64,000 nucleotides of DNA from positions 372,001-436,000 of the forward strand of contig QFPW01000002.1 of the NCBI GenBank assembly GCA_003241785.1, in the 5' to 3' direction. Source of the DNA: Rhodovulum sulfidophilum. GTDB taxonomy: Bacteria > Pseudomonadota > Alphaproteobacteria > Rhodobacterales > Rhodobacteraceae. A program made the position numbers and the translations under genes. The notes beneath the pieces are model-generated. The model worked only from the letters and a program-made list of their open reading frames with translations, ran no database searches and was not told the origin of the DNA. Below are positions 44,864 through 52,998 of this stretch, one piece after another; within the stretch, counting starts at the first letter, position 1, and every line of letters begins with the position of its first letter.

Positions 44864-45334
44864 TCAGGACGCGGGAGCGGGCGCCGGCTCCTCGGCGCAG
44901 GTGAGCAGACGACCGAGCAGCGTCGCGAGCGTCGCGGCCTCCTCGGAGGACAGCCGGCAGCCGACCGTCTCCTGCAGCGCGGCGCGATAGACCGGCGTCA
45001 TCCGGCTCCGCGTCTCGCGCCCGGCCTCGGTGATGCCGACGATCAAGCCCCGCCCGTCGCGCGGGCAGCCGCGGCGCGCGATCAGCCCGGCCTCCTCCAG
45101 CCGGGCCAGCAGCCGCGATAGGCCGTATTGCGGCAGGTCGAGGCGCCGCTCCAGCAGGAACGGGCGCAAACCCTCGGCGCCGGCGCCCTCGAGCTCGACG
45201 AGCGCGTCGTACCAGGCGAGCGGCGGCAGGCCGGCCTCCTTCAACGCCCGCTCCACGCGGCCGAGCGCGGCCCCGTGAGCGCGCGCGAGGCGCGTCCAGG
45301 CGAGGAAGGCGGAATCGCAGAGATCGTGGGACAT
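44864..45334 (-). CDS. MarR-family transcriptional regulator
   Basis: A 156-residue winged-helix regulator with the MarR fold: N-terminal helix (SAFLAWTRLARAHGAALGRVERAL), recognition region LDLPQYGLSRLLARLEEAGLIARRGCPRDGRGLIVGITEAG (winged HTH), and a C-terminal dimer helix. It is divergent from the gene at 45501; the 166 bp between them contain four copies of ATGCA-NN-YGCAT, a likely operator, one of which lies 22 bp from its own start. One Cys (in RRGCPRD) lies in the wing and another near the C-terminus (LTCAEE); redox or phenolic sensing is possible but unproven. Confidence 0.93.
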   Translation of the reverse strand: MSHDLCDSAFLAWTRLARAHGAALGRVERALKEAGLPPLAWYDALVELEGAGAEGLRPFLLERRLDLPQYGLSRLLARLEEAGLIARRGCPRDGRGLIVGITEAGRETRSRMTPVYRAALQETVGCRLSSEEAATLATLLGRLLTCAEEPAPAPAS

Positions 45335-45355
45335 GCGCGTGAAGGTAGCAACTCA

Positions 45356-45471
45356 ATGCAGCTGCATCAAGCTCGGAGCGTTTCCGGCCCGCGAACACTC
45401 TGTCAAACAAAATGCATCTGCATCCACATTGCCATCCGCATGCAAACGCATATACCTAGATGCAATCGCAT
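45356..45471. promoter_or_regulatory. Four-site operator array ATGCA-NN-YGCAT
   Basis: Four 12-bp copies between marR and the three-repeat protein: ATGCAGCTGCAT (45356-45367), ATGCATCTGCAT (45412-45423), ATGCAAACGCAT (45440-45451) and ATGCAATCGCAT (45460-45471). The first is a perfect palindrome. Start-to-start spacings are 56, 28 and 20 bp. They look like binding sites for the adjacent MarR protein controlling both genes. Confidence 0.8.
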
Positions 45472-45500
45472 GGATAGCGATTTTGAAAAGGACCAAGACC

Positions 45501-45995
45501 ATGAAGACCAACATCAACCTTCTCGCCGCCGCCGCGATCGCCCTCTCGGCCGCCGCGCCCGCCTTCGCCGCCAACGACCAGCTCGTCGCCGCGGCCGGCC
45601 TCTCCCAGGCGGAAGCCTCCGACCTCAGCCTCGCCGAGATCGCCCAGGCGAAGTTCAACCGCGGCGACCGCGGCGACGCGACGCCGCTGATCGTGGCCCG
45701 CGAGCCCGCCAGCGCCGCGAACCGGGATCGTTTCGCCCGCTCGGTCGGCGTTTCCTCCGACGAGGCCGAGGGGCTGTCGCTCGGCCAGCTCGCCGCGATC
45801 AAGTTCAACCGGACCCAGACGGGCGGTGACCGCCTGCCGGTGAAGGGCGCCGCCAGCATCGCGACGCGTTCGGCGCAGAACCCGGCCGCCCGCGCGCAGC
45901 TGATCGCCAACGCCGGCCTCGACCAGGACGAAGCCGCCGGGCTGACGCTGACCGAGATCGCCCAGGCGAAGTTCAACCGCGACACCGACCAGTGA
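45501..45995 (+). CDS. Secreted protein with three imperfect repeats, unknown family
   Basis: A 164-residue protein with a Sec signal (residues 1-23, ending AFA). Three repeats at 25-54, 75-104 and 131-160 share the pattern (Q/R)(L/F)-x4-G-(L/V)-x4-EA-x-x-L-(S/T)-L-x-x-(I/L)-A-x-x-KFNR, i.e. two short helices ending KFNR. The linkers are hydrophilic (DRGDATPLIVAREPAS). The DNA behind the first and third repeats keeps a near-identical stretch (GAGATCGCCCAGGCGAAG), suggesting recent duplication. ATG 45501 follows AAAAGGA. No domain recognised; it lies under a MarR-type operator array. Confidence 0.8.
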   Translation: MKTNINLLAAAAIALSAAAPAFAANDQLVAAAGLSQAEASDLSLAEIAQAKFNRGDRGDATPLIVAREPASAANRDRFARSVGVSSDEAEGLSLGQLAAIKFNRTQTGGDRLPVKGAASIATRSAQNPAARAQLIANAGLDQDEAAGLTLTEIAQAKFNRDTDQ

Positions 45996-46126
45996 ACCGT
46001 CGCCGCGACGGCCACGCCCTATGCGCCTCCCCCGCGGGAGGCGCATAGGATCCCTTCTTCCGCGACCTGGGTGACGCGGGTGCCCGGCTCCGCTAGAGGA
46101 GACACGGAGCAGCCGCGAGATCCCCC

Positions 46127-46570
46127 ATGTCGAATTTCGTCTACATCCTGAACGGGCCGAACCTGAACCTGCTCGGCAAGCGCCAGCCCGAGATCTACGG
46201 GCGCGAGACGCTCGCCGACGTGGAGCGCGACTGCGGCGCGCTCGGCGACGAGCTCGGGCTCCGGACCCGGTTCCTGCAGTCGAACTGGGAAGGCCAGATC
46301 GTCGACTGGATCCACGAGGCGCGCGACGCCGCGAGCGGGATCGTGATCAATCCGGGCGCCTTCACCCATACCTCGATCGCGATCCTCGACGCCCTCAACG
46401 CCTTCGACGGGGTGGTGATCGAGGTGCATATCTCGAACGTCCACAAGCGCGAGAGCTTCCGCCACCATTCCTACATCTCCCTCCGCGCCGACGGCGTCAT
46501 CGTCGGCTGCGGCACGCAGGGCTACCAGCTCGCGCTCCGCCGCGTCGCCGGCCTCGCCGCCGCGCGCTGA
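46127..46570 (+). CDS. aroQ: Type II 3-dehydroquinate dehydratase
   Basis: A 147-residue shikimate-pathway enzyme (3-dehydroquinate to 3-dehydroshikimate). ILNGPNLNLLGKRQPEIYG holds the catalytic Tyr 24; INPGAFTHTSIAI the His; VEVHISNVHKRESFR the substrate-binding and R residues. Length and fold normal (dodecameric family). Stand-alone; the downstream 339 bp hold palindromic repeats. Confidence 0.97.
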   Translation: MSNFVYILNGPNLNLLGKRQPEIYGRETLADVERDCGALGDELGLRTRFLQSNWEGQIVDWIHEARDAASGIVINPGAFTHTSIAILDALNAFDGVVIEVHISNVHKRESFRHHSYISLRADGVIVGCGTQGYQLALRRVAGLAAAR

Positions 46571-46590
46571 TCCGCCGGCGCCCCCCCGTA

Positions 46591-46680
46591 CCCGAGGCCC
46601 CGGGCTCGACCCGGGCCTCGACACCCGGGAACCACCGCCCGGACCGAGCCTCGGGGCCCCGGGTCAAGCCCGGGGCGGCG
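46591..46680. repeat. Interspersed palindromic repeat, family B copy 2
   Basis: CCCGAGGCCCCGGGCTCG with its partner arm CCCGGGCCTCG, then after about 30 bp a second pair GCCTCGGGGCCCCGGGTC and AAGCCCGGGGCGGCG. Same arrangement as at 10882 and 63502. Lies between aroQ and batD ends. Confidence 0.7.
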
Positions 46681-46800
46681 GACCTCCGGAAGCGCCGCTT
46701 CCCTCACCCCGCGCCCTTGTCACGGCCGCCTGGCGCTTCACCCGCGGCTCGCTTCTCCCCATGTTCATACGGCCTGGAAATCTATCGAGCAGACCGCGCA

Positions 46801-46903
46801 GGGATCGCAGATCCCGGAGCGAGGGGCCCCGCCTACAGGCGGGGAGAAACCTTCCCTCGCGGCCAAAGGGCCGCTCCGCCGCGCCCGCCCAAAGGGCGGG
46901 CGC
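46801..46903. repeat. Cluster of four stem-loops
   Basis: Four hairpins in about 100 bp: GGGATC-GCA-GATCCC (46801-46815), CCCCGCC-TACA-GGCGGGG (46827-46844), GCGGCC-AAAG-GGCCGC (46859-46874) and GCGCCCGCCC-AAA-GGGCGGGCGC (46881-46903). The last is a perfect 10-bp stem. They lie just after the batD stop in a convergent gap, probably ending both transcripts or acting as a REP cluster. Confidence 0.75.
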
Positions 46904-46909
46904 CATCGC

Positions 46910-48103
46910 TCAGCCCCGCGCCGCCGACCGAAGTTCCCGGACGAAGCCCGCCCGATCGAACTCCAACGCCCCCAAGCCGTAGATCGCCGCGTCGAGTCTG
47001 GCGAGCGCCGCGGCGCGGACCCGCGGCCGGCGCGCCTCGCCCTCGGTCAGGTATTCTCCCGCCGCGCGCCGCAGCGCCAGCAGGTCGCCGGTCCGCGCCG
47101 CGCGACGCAGCCGCCAGAGCGGCCCGGGCGATCGCGCGCGCCAGGCACGGGCCAGCCAGCCCGCGCGGCCCTCGCGCCGGACCACCCCGGCGGCGAGCCC
47201 GCCCGCGATCCCGAGCCCGAGCGCCGCGCCATAGGCGAGCCGGACCCGCCCCTTCATCTCGCCGCCCGGCACCTGCGAGCCCTCGAAGCTCGCATAGCCG
47301 ATCGGCAGCGCCGGGATCTCGACCGCCTCCACCTTGCGCGTCACCGTGTTGAAATAGGGAATCGGGATCGGCGGCAGCACGCCGGGCTCGCCGGTCTCCG
47401 GGCGGAACTGCCAGGTCCAGACCACGCTCGAGGCAAGCCCGTTCGCGTCGCGCTCCAGGCTCTGCTCGACCGGTCCGGTGAAGGTGATGAGCCAGGGCGC
47501 CTGCACCACCGGGCGCGGCGGCAGCATCTCGGGCAGCGCGCCCTCGGCGCGCAGGGTCACGGTGCGCGTCACCGTCTCGCCATCCCCGAGCTCGGCGGGG
47601 TCGGTGCTCAGCTGGTCGGTGATCGTGACGTCGGACGCGGCGAAGCGCCAGCCCCAGGGCTTCTCGAACGGCGGATCGTCGGGCATCGGCGCCACGGCGA
47701 TGGTGACCGGCTGCGCGTGCGCCGTCACGTCCTCGCGGTGCGAATCCGCCCCGATCGCGGTCAGCACGTGGTCGACCGGCCCGAAGGTGTCGAGCCCGCT
47801 CACCTTGGGAAAGACCGCGAGATGGCGCTCGACCACGCGGCGGCGGAGCCCGCCGATCATCTCGTCGCGCCAGTCGTCGGGGGCGAGCTGGATCCAGTCG
47901 AAGCCGGGGCTCGGGGCGATTTTCATCTCCTCGAGCGCGATCTCGGTGTCGTAGACGCCCCGAATCGTCACCGGCACCATCTCGCCCGCCACCACCGGCG
48001 TGACGCGCGGGCGCGCGATGATCTCGAGCAACTTGCCCGGCGTCTCCTCCGCCAGCGCCGGCGCGGCGAGGAGCGCCGCGAGCAGGGAGGCGCGGATCAC
48101 CAT
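46910..48103 (-). CDS. batD: BatD-like protein
   Basis: A 397-residue protein with a Sec signal (MVIRASLLAALLAAPALAEE), a large periplasmic beta-rich part (VTITDQLSTDPAELGDGETVTRTVTLRAEGALPEMLP is the typical BatD segment), one transmembrane helix near residue 285 (AYGAALGLGIAGGLAAGVV), and a cytoplasmic end. BatD proteins sit in membranes with BatA/BatB. Start ATG 48103 follows GGAGG and overlaps the preceding stop by 7 bp. Last gene of the moxR-bat unit. Confidence 0.85.
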   Translation of the reverse strand: MVIRASLLAALLAAPALAEETPGKLLEIIARPRVTPVVAGEMVPVTIRGVYDTEIALEEMKIAPSPGFDWIQLAPDDWRDEMIGGLRRRVVERHLAVFPKVSGLDTFGPVDHVLTAIGADSHREDVTAHAQPVTIAVAPMPDDPPFEKPWGWRFAASDVTITDQLSTDPAELGDGETVTRTVTLRAEGALPEMLPPRPVVQAPWLITFTGPVEQSLERDANGLASSVVWTWQFRPETGEPGVLPPIPIPYFNTVTRKVEAVEIPALPIGYASFEGSQVPGGEMKGRVRLAYGAALGLGIAGGLAAGVVRREGRAGWLARAWRARSPGPLWRLRRAARTGDLLALRRAAGEYLTEGEARRPRVRAAALARLDAAIYGLGALEFDRAGFVRELRSAARG

Positions 48104-48696
48104 GTGTCGCCATCCTCCTGCGGCGGGATGAGGCCGAGCGAGACGCGGCGGGTGTATTCGTCGGCGAGGCGCAGCCGCAGGAATTCGCCCGGATCGTCGG
48201 GCAGCGTCGCGAGCCAGGCGTCGTCGGCGACCCGCCGCCCCTCGTCGAGCGGCCGTTGCTCGTGGGAGAACCGCCCGCCCGGCAGCGGGCGCATCCGCGC
48301 GGCGATGCGCCCGGTCCCGTCGCCCGCGCCGATCACCGGCGGCACCAGCGCGTCGACCAGCGCGCGGTTGGCCCGCGCCTCGGAATCGGCCGGATTGGCG
48401 AAAAGCACCGCGTCGAAATATGCGCGGGAGAGCTTGTAGTCGCCGGTCGCGGCGAGGCTGAGGCCGCGATTGTAGGTCGCGACCCGGCCCGCCGCGGCGA
48501 AGGCGCGGTCGGCCCCGGCGTAATCGCCCGAGCGGTAGAGCGCCACGCCGCGCGCGGATGGGTCGGCGAGGAGCCGGGCCGCCACCCCCGGCATCCCGGC
48601 CGCGTAGGCGAGCCGGCCCCAGGCGTCGCGGCCGGGCAGCGCGATCGCGGCGAGCGCGACGAGAAGCAGCAGCGTCGTGCGCGACGGGCGCCTCAT
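48097..48696 (-). CDS. TPR-like lipid-facing protein (BatC/BatE type)
   Basis: A 199-residue protein with an N-terminal hydrophobic segment (LLLLVALAAIALPG) and helical repeats in residues 35-115 (GVALYRSGDYAGADRAFAAAGRVATYNRGLSLAATGDYKLSRAYFDAVLFANPADSEARAN), fitting one to two tetratricopeptide-like units as in BatC/BatE. Overlaps its neighbours (4 bp upstream, 7 bp downstream). Confidence 0.8.
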   Translation of the reverse strand: MRRPSRTTLLLLVALAAIALPGRDAWGRLAYAAGMPGVAARLLADPSARGVALYRSGDYAGADRAFAAAGRVATYNRGLSLAATGDYKLSRAYFDAVLFANPADSEARANRALVDALVPPVIGAGDGTGRIAARMRPLPGGRFSHEQRPLDEGRRVADDAWLATLPDDPGEFLRLRLADEYTRRVSLGLIPPQEDGDTW

Positions 48697-49628
48697 GCCG
48701 CGGGCCTCCGGTCCGGGCGGAACAGCAGCGCCGCGACGGGCAGCGCGAGGAGGAGCAGCCAGCGGCCGAGGTCGGCGAAGACCTCCGGCGCCGCGGGGCC
48801 CCGCGCCAGCTCCCGCGCGCGGGCCGCCATGATCGCATCGGCCAGCGATCCCGGATCGCGCGCCGGGCGCGTGGCGCCGCCGCCCGCCCTCGCGACCGCC
48901 GCCAGCGCCCCGGGGGCCGGGGGCGGCGCCTCCGGCGGGCCGTCGGCGCGGTCGAGGGTCAGCGCCCAGACCCGGGCGCCGCGGGCGGCGAGCCGCCCGG
49001 CCTGCTCGACCGCGCGCGTGTCGGCGCCGCCGCCGTCCGAGATCATCACGATATCGGTGCCGCCGATCCCCGGCATCCCGGGGGCGGTGAAGAGCTCCGC
49101 CGCCTGCGACAGCGCGATGTCGGGCCGGCTGCCCGCGACCGGCATGGTCTCGGCGTCGAGCACGCCGATCAGCCCGCGCAGCGTCTCGGGATCGCTGGTC
49201 GGGGCGGAGGCGAGATAGGCGTCCGAGGAATAGAGGATCACGCCGACCGGCCGCGCCGCGTTATGCGCGAGCAGCCAGGCGGCGGCGGCCTGGGCGTCGC
49301 CGAGATTGGCCCCCGCGGTCACCGAGGGCGAGAGGTCGATCATCAGGACCAGCGGATCGAGCCGCGCGAAGCCGGCGCCCTCCTGCCGAGGCCGCGCCGG
49401 GCCGCTCAGCGCCAGCGCGACGAGCGCGGCGAGCGCGAAGGGGATGAGCGGCGGCCAGCGCCCGCCCGGCGCGCCGAGATCACCGCGTGCGCCAAGGAAG
49501 GCGCGGAGCTCGGGCGTCAGGATCGCCTCCCAGCCGCCCGCCGCGCGCCGCCGCCAGACGAGGACCGCGAGCGCGGCCAGCGGCGCGAGCGCGAGCAGCC
49601 AGAGCGGACGGAGCAGGACGAGCGTCAC
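48693..49628 (-). CDS. batB: VWA-domain membrane protein (BatB-like)
   Basis: A 311-residue protein with hydrophobic helices at both ends and a von Willebrand factor A domain between (residues 85-260). VLMIDLSPSV carries the D-x-S-x-S MIDAS motif; TDIVMISDGGGAD carries the second Asp. Start overlaps the batA stop by 4 bp. With BatA probably binds metal-dependent ligands in the periplasm. Confidence 0.9.
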   Translation of the reverse strand: MTLVLLRPLWLLALAPLAALAVLVWRRRAAGGWEAILTPELRAFLGARGDLGAPGGRWPPLIPFALAALVALALSGPARPRQEGAGFARLDPLVLMIDLSPSVTAGANLGDAQAAAAWLLAHNAARPVGVILYSSDAYLASAPTSDPETLRGLIGVLDAETMPVAGSRPDIALSQAAELFTAPGMPGIGGTDIVMISDGGGADTRAVEQAGRLAARGARVWALTLDRADGPPEAPPPAPGALAAVARAGGGATRPARDPGSLADAIMAARARELARGPAAPEVFADLGRWLLLLALPVAALLFRPDRRPAA

Positions 49629-50599
49629 GCGAGCCTCCGTCGCGGGCGGGCCTCGGTCCGGAGCAGGCCGAGCAGCGTCGCGCCGAGGAGGGCGACCCCG
49701 GCCGGCCAGGGCCAGAGCGGCCGCGGCGTCAGGACCGGCGGCCGGCCCGAGGGGTTTGGCTCCAGCCGGTCGAGGTCGGCGGCCATCTCGAGCAGGTCCT
49801 CGGTGCCCCGCACCCGGTAGGCGCGGCCGCCCGAGGCCTCGGCGATCGCCCGCAGCGTCCCGGTATCGACCGCGTCGCGGTCCTGGGGCTGGTTCTCCAT
49901 GTCGGCGGGTCCGAGCGCGATCGTATGCACCCGCACGTCATGCGTGGCGGCGAGGCGCGCGACCTCGGCCGCGTCGAGCCTATGCGTCGTGTCGCGCCCG
50001 TCCGAGAGCAGGACGATGATCCGCGAGCGGCCGTCGGCGGCGAGGACGCGTTTCAGCGCGAGCCCCATCCCCTCGGCGATCGCGGTCGACCGGCCGGTGA
50101 CGCCGACGCTCGCCTCCTCGATCGCGCGGCCCACGGCGGCGAGGTCCCAGGTCAGCGGCGCCGCGACATAGGCGCGGTCGCCGAAGAGCACGAGCCCGAT
50201 CCGGTCGCCCGCCCGCGCCGCGACGAAGCGCGCCGCCACGCGCTTGACCGCGTCGAGCCGCGAGACCGGCTCGCCGTCGAGGTCGAAATCCTCGGTCAGC
50301 ATGCTGCCCGACATGTCGAGCGCGAGGATGATGTCGCGGCCGCTCGCGCTCGTGTCGCGCGTCTCGACCAGCCGGACCGGCCCCGCGAGCGCCAGGATGA
50401 GCGCGGCCCAGGTGAGCGCCGCGAGCGCGAGGCGCAGGCGCCGCGACCGCGCGCCGAACGCGCCGGGCCGCGCCGCCGCGGCGATCCCGGGCGGCAGGCG
50501 CAGCGCGCCCTCGGCCGGGTCGCGGGGCGGCAGAAGCCGCGCGGCGAGGAAGGGCAGCGGCAGCAGCAGGAGCGCGAGCGGGGCCTGGAGCTCAAACAT
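49625..50599 (-). CDS. batA: VWA-domain membrane protein (BatA-like)
   Basis: A 324-residue protein with two N-terminal transmembrane helices, a VWA domain (IILALDMSGSMLTEDF is the MIDAS DxSxS; TGRSTAIAEGM and SRIIVLLSDGRDTT the other loops) and a C-terminal helix (WPWPAGVALLGATLLGLL). Classical BatA layout. Overlaps the DUF4381 gene by 8 bp and batB by 4 bp. Confidence 0.92.
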   Translation of the reverse strand: MFELQAPLALLLLPLPFLAARLLPPRDPAEGALRLPPGIAAAARPGAFGARSRRLRLALAALTWAALILALAGPVRLVETRDTSASGRDIILALDMSGSMLTEDFDLDGEPVSRLDAVKRVAARFVAARAGDRIGLVLFGDRAYVAAPLTWDLAAVGRAIEEASVGVTGRSTAIAEGMGLALKRVLAADGRSRIIVLLSDGRDTTHRLDAAEVARLAATHDVRVHTIALGPADMENQPQDRDAVDTGTLRAIAEASGGRAYRVRGTEDLLEMAADLDRLEPNPSGRPPVLTPRPLWPWPAGVALLGATLLGLLRTEARPRRRLA

Positions 50600-50981
50600 G
50601 CGCCGCCCTCCGCGCCGCGCCGTCCGCGCCGGCCCAGGCCCGGGCGAGCGCGGCCTCGACCTCGCCCGTGTCGAGCTTGGCGCCCGGGCGGTAGAGCCCG
50701 CGCGCCACGGTCTCCGGGACGGGCGCGCCGAGCCCAGAGAAGAGCCGCGCCGCGGCGAGCGGGCGCGCCGCTTCGGGCAGCGCGGCGAGACCGGCGAGCA
50801 GCTCGCCCGGCCGGGGGGCGCCGCGGCGGGCGCGAAAGGCCGGCCGGACCAGCGCGAAGAAGCCGAAGGCGATCAGGAGCCCGAGCCCGAAGGCCGCGAC
50901 GAGCGCGCCGGCGTCGAGCCCCGCCGCGCCCTCGGGCAGCCGGGGCGCGTGCAGCGCCGCGATGAACTCCTCGGGGGTCAC
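50592..50981 (-). CDS. DUF4381 membrane protein
   Basis: A 129-residue protein with one transmembrane helix near residues 28-47 (VAAFGLGLLIAFGFFALVRPAF) and a helical cytoplasmic part (RPGELLAGLAALPEAARPLAAARLFSGL). This layout is the DUF4381 protein found between DUF58 and BatA genes. Overlaps both neighbours. Confidence 0.8.
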   Translation of the reverse strand: MTPEEFIAALHAPRLPEGAAGLDAGALVAAFGLGLLIAFGFFALVRPAFRARRGAPRPGELLAGLAALPEAARPLAAARLFSGLGAPVPETVARGLYRPGAKLDTGEVEAALARAWAGADGAARRAAHV

Positions 50982-51844
50982 GCCGCCGCTCCGGGCGCGG
51001 CGCCGGTCGGAAGATCCTCCGCGGCGATCCCGCTCCGGCGCAGATGGTCGAGCCGCGCCGCCCGCGCGCCCGGCAGCCCGTCGAAGGCGCCGAGCGCGGC
51101 GCCCCCCGGGCCGAGATAGGGCAGCGCCGCGGCGGGGGGCGCCAGCTCGAACGGGTCGAGCGGCAGCAGGATCCGGAACGCGCCCCGGCGGCGGATGCCG
51201 TCGAGCACCGCGGCGATCCCCGGCCCCGGCTGGTCGAGCGCCGAGCCGAGCAGGACGCGCGCGCCGCGCGGCGCGAGGCGGCCGGCGCGGGCGAGATCGG
51301 GGGCGAGGTCGCGCGTGGCATGCGCCTCGAGCCCCAGCGCCCGGGCATGGGCGCGGGCGAGGCAGCCCGCGACTCGGGCCATGCTCCGCGCCCGGTTCGC
51401 CGGCCGTTCGGTCAGGATGCCGTCGTCGGTCAGCGCCGCCACGCCGACCGCGCCGCCGTCGCCGACCGCCTGCCAGCCCGCGAGCGCCAGCGCCTCGGCG
51501 ACCGCGACCGAGCGCAGCCGCGCCGTGCCCCAGAGCATCGGCCGGCGGAAATCGGCGATCAGCATCAGCGCGCGGTCGTGATCCTCGTGAAAGCCGCGCA
51601 CCTGCGGCGCGCCGGTCCGCGCGGTCGCGGCGGCGTCGAGATGGCGCGGGTCGTCGCCCTCGGCGAAGGGGCGGATCTCGCGGATCTCGTGCCCCTGCCC
51701 GCGCGGCCGCGTCGCGGTGGTGCCCGGCCGGCGCGCCAGCTCCGGCCGCGCGGCCCGCGTCCGCGCCGCGCGCGCGCCCAGCGCCATCAGCCGCGCCGCG
51801 GTGACCCCGGTCGCGGACGGGGCGGCGTCACCAGGGCCGGACAT
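50978..51844 (-). CDS. DUF58 protein
   Basis: A 288-residue cytoplasmic protein. GHEIREIRPFAEGDDPRHLDAAATARTGAPQVRGF is the DUF58 signature (the Y/H-x-x-GDDPR-x-IDW-type motif). These proteins are structurally VWA-like and pair with MoxR ATPases. Its start overlaps moxR by 17 bp. Confidence 0.92.
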   Translation of the reverse strand: MSGPGDAAPSATGVTAARLMALGARAARTRAARPELARRPGTTATRPRGQGHEIREIRPFAEGDDPRHLDAAATARTGAPQVRGFHEDHDRALMLIADFRRPMLWGTARLRSVAVAEALALAGWQAVGDGGAVGVAALTDDGILTERPANRARSMARVAGCLARAHARALGLEAHATRDLAPDLARAGRLAPRGARVLLGSALDQPGPGIAAVLDGIRRRGAFRILLPLDPFELAPPAAALPYLGPGGAALGAFDGLPGARAARLDHLRRSGIAAEDLPTGAAPGAAA

Positions 51845-52799
51845 GGCCGAGCAGCCGGTCGACGATGTCGCGCGCCGAAAGCCCTTCGGAGGTGGCGCGC
51901 CAGCTCGGGATCAGCCGATGCGCGAGCGTGTCGGGCGCCAGCGTCTCGACGTCCTCGGGCAGCGCGTGGTCGCGGCCGTGGATCAGCGCACGCGCCCGGG
52001 CGGAGGCGGCGAGCGCCAGCGTGCCGCGCGGCGAGACCGCGTGCTCGACCAGCCCCTCGATCGGCGTGCCCTCGGTCTCGCGCGTGCCGACGACCAGCCG
52101 AACGATGAAATCGCGCAGAGCGGGGGCGAGATGGACCCGCGCCACCGCCGCCCGCGCGTCGCGCAGCGCCGCGTGGCTCAGCCGCTCGGCGGGCGGCGCC
52201 GGCGCCTCCCCCGCCTCGCTCTCGACCAGATCGAGGATCTCGCGCTCCCGCGCCGCCGAAGGCAGCGCGAGATCGACATGCAGGAGGAAGCGGTCGAGCT
52301 GCGCCTCGGGCAGCGGAAAGGTGCCCTCGTGCTCGATAGAATTCTGCGTCGCGACGACCATGAACGGATCGGGCAAGGGCCGCGTCACGCCGCCCGCCGT
52401 CACCTGCGCCTCGGCCATCGCCTCCAAGAGCGCCGACTGCACCTTGGGCGGCGCGCGGTTGATCTCGTCGACCAGCACCAGCGAATGGAAGATCGGCCCC
52501 TCGACGAAATCGAAGGTCTCGGTCTGGCGGCGGAAGACCTGGGTGCCGGTGAGATCCGAGGGCATCAGGTCCGGCGTGCACTGGACGCGGGCGAAACCGC
52601 CGTCGAGCCCGCTGGCGAGCCGCTTGACCGCGCGGGTCTTCGCGAGGCCGGGCGGCCCTTCGATCAGGACGTGTCCGCGCGCGAGCAGCGCGGTCATCAG
52701 CCGTTCGACGAGATCCTCATGTCCGATCAGCGCGGCGCGCATCTCGGCGGCGAGGGCGGCGACGGGCTCTCCGGCCGTCACCCGCTCCGTTCCATCCAC
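51828..52799 (-). CDS. moxR: MoxR-family AAA ATPase
   Basis: A 323-residue AAA+ protein. LIEGPPGLAKTRAVKRLA is Walker A (GPPGLAKT), VLVDEINRAPPKVQSALLEAM is Walker B (DEINRAP), and ATQNSIEHEGTFPLPEAQLDRFLL is the sensor region, all typical of MoxR. C-terminal lid domain follows (SPRGTLALAASARARAL). I chose GTG 52799, which has GGGAGG 8 bp upstream; an ATG at 52886 would add 29 residues unlike MoxR. First gene of a seven-gene operon, probably a chaperone system that assembles membrane or metal-dependent complexes. Confidence 0.94.
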   Translation of the reverse strand: MDGTERVTAGEPVAALAAEMRAALIGHEDLVERLMTALLARGHVLIEGPPGLAKTRAVKRLASGLDGGFARVQCTPDLMPSDLTGTQVFRRQTETFDFVEGPIFHSLVLVDEINRAPPKVQSALLEAMAEAQVTAGGVTRPLPDPFMVVATQNSIEHEGTFPLPEAQLDRFLLHVDLALPSAAREREILDLVESEAGEAPAPPAERLSHAALRDARAAVARVHLAPALRDFIVRLVVGTRETEGTPIEGLVEHAVSPRGTLALAASARARALIHGRDHALPEDVETLAPDTLAHRLIPSWRATSEGLSARDIVDRLLGHVRPW

Positions 52800-52922
52800 G
52801 CGCGATCCTCCCAAACCGTCGTGTCTCGCCCGACAGTGGCAGAGGATGGCGGCCGGCGCCATGGCGTCGGCCTCCGACTTAAGCATTGGTGGCGAGCGCG
52901 ACGTAGAGGCGCGCGGCGAAGC

Positions 52923-52980
52923 GGCGGACCAGGGTCCGCCCTACCGAACCGCGCGAACGTAGGGCGGACCTCGGTCCGCC
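52923..52980. repeat. REP/BIME-like palindromic repeat, family A copy 2
   Basis: GGCGGACCAGGGTCCGCC left arm and GGGCGGACCTCGGTCCGCC right arm, separated by a 20-bp spacer with CTACC and GTAGG. In the gap between moxR and the imelysin-like gene. Confidence 0.8.
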
Positions 52981-52998
52981 GTTTCACCGCCCCGCCGG

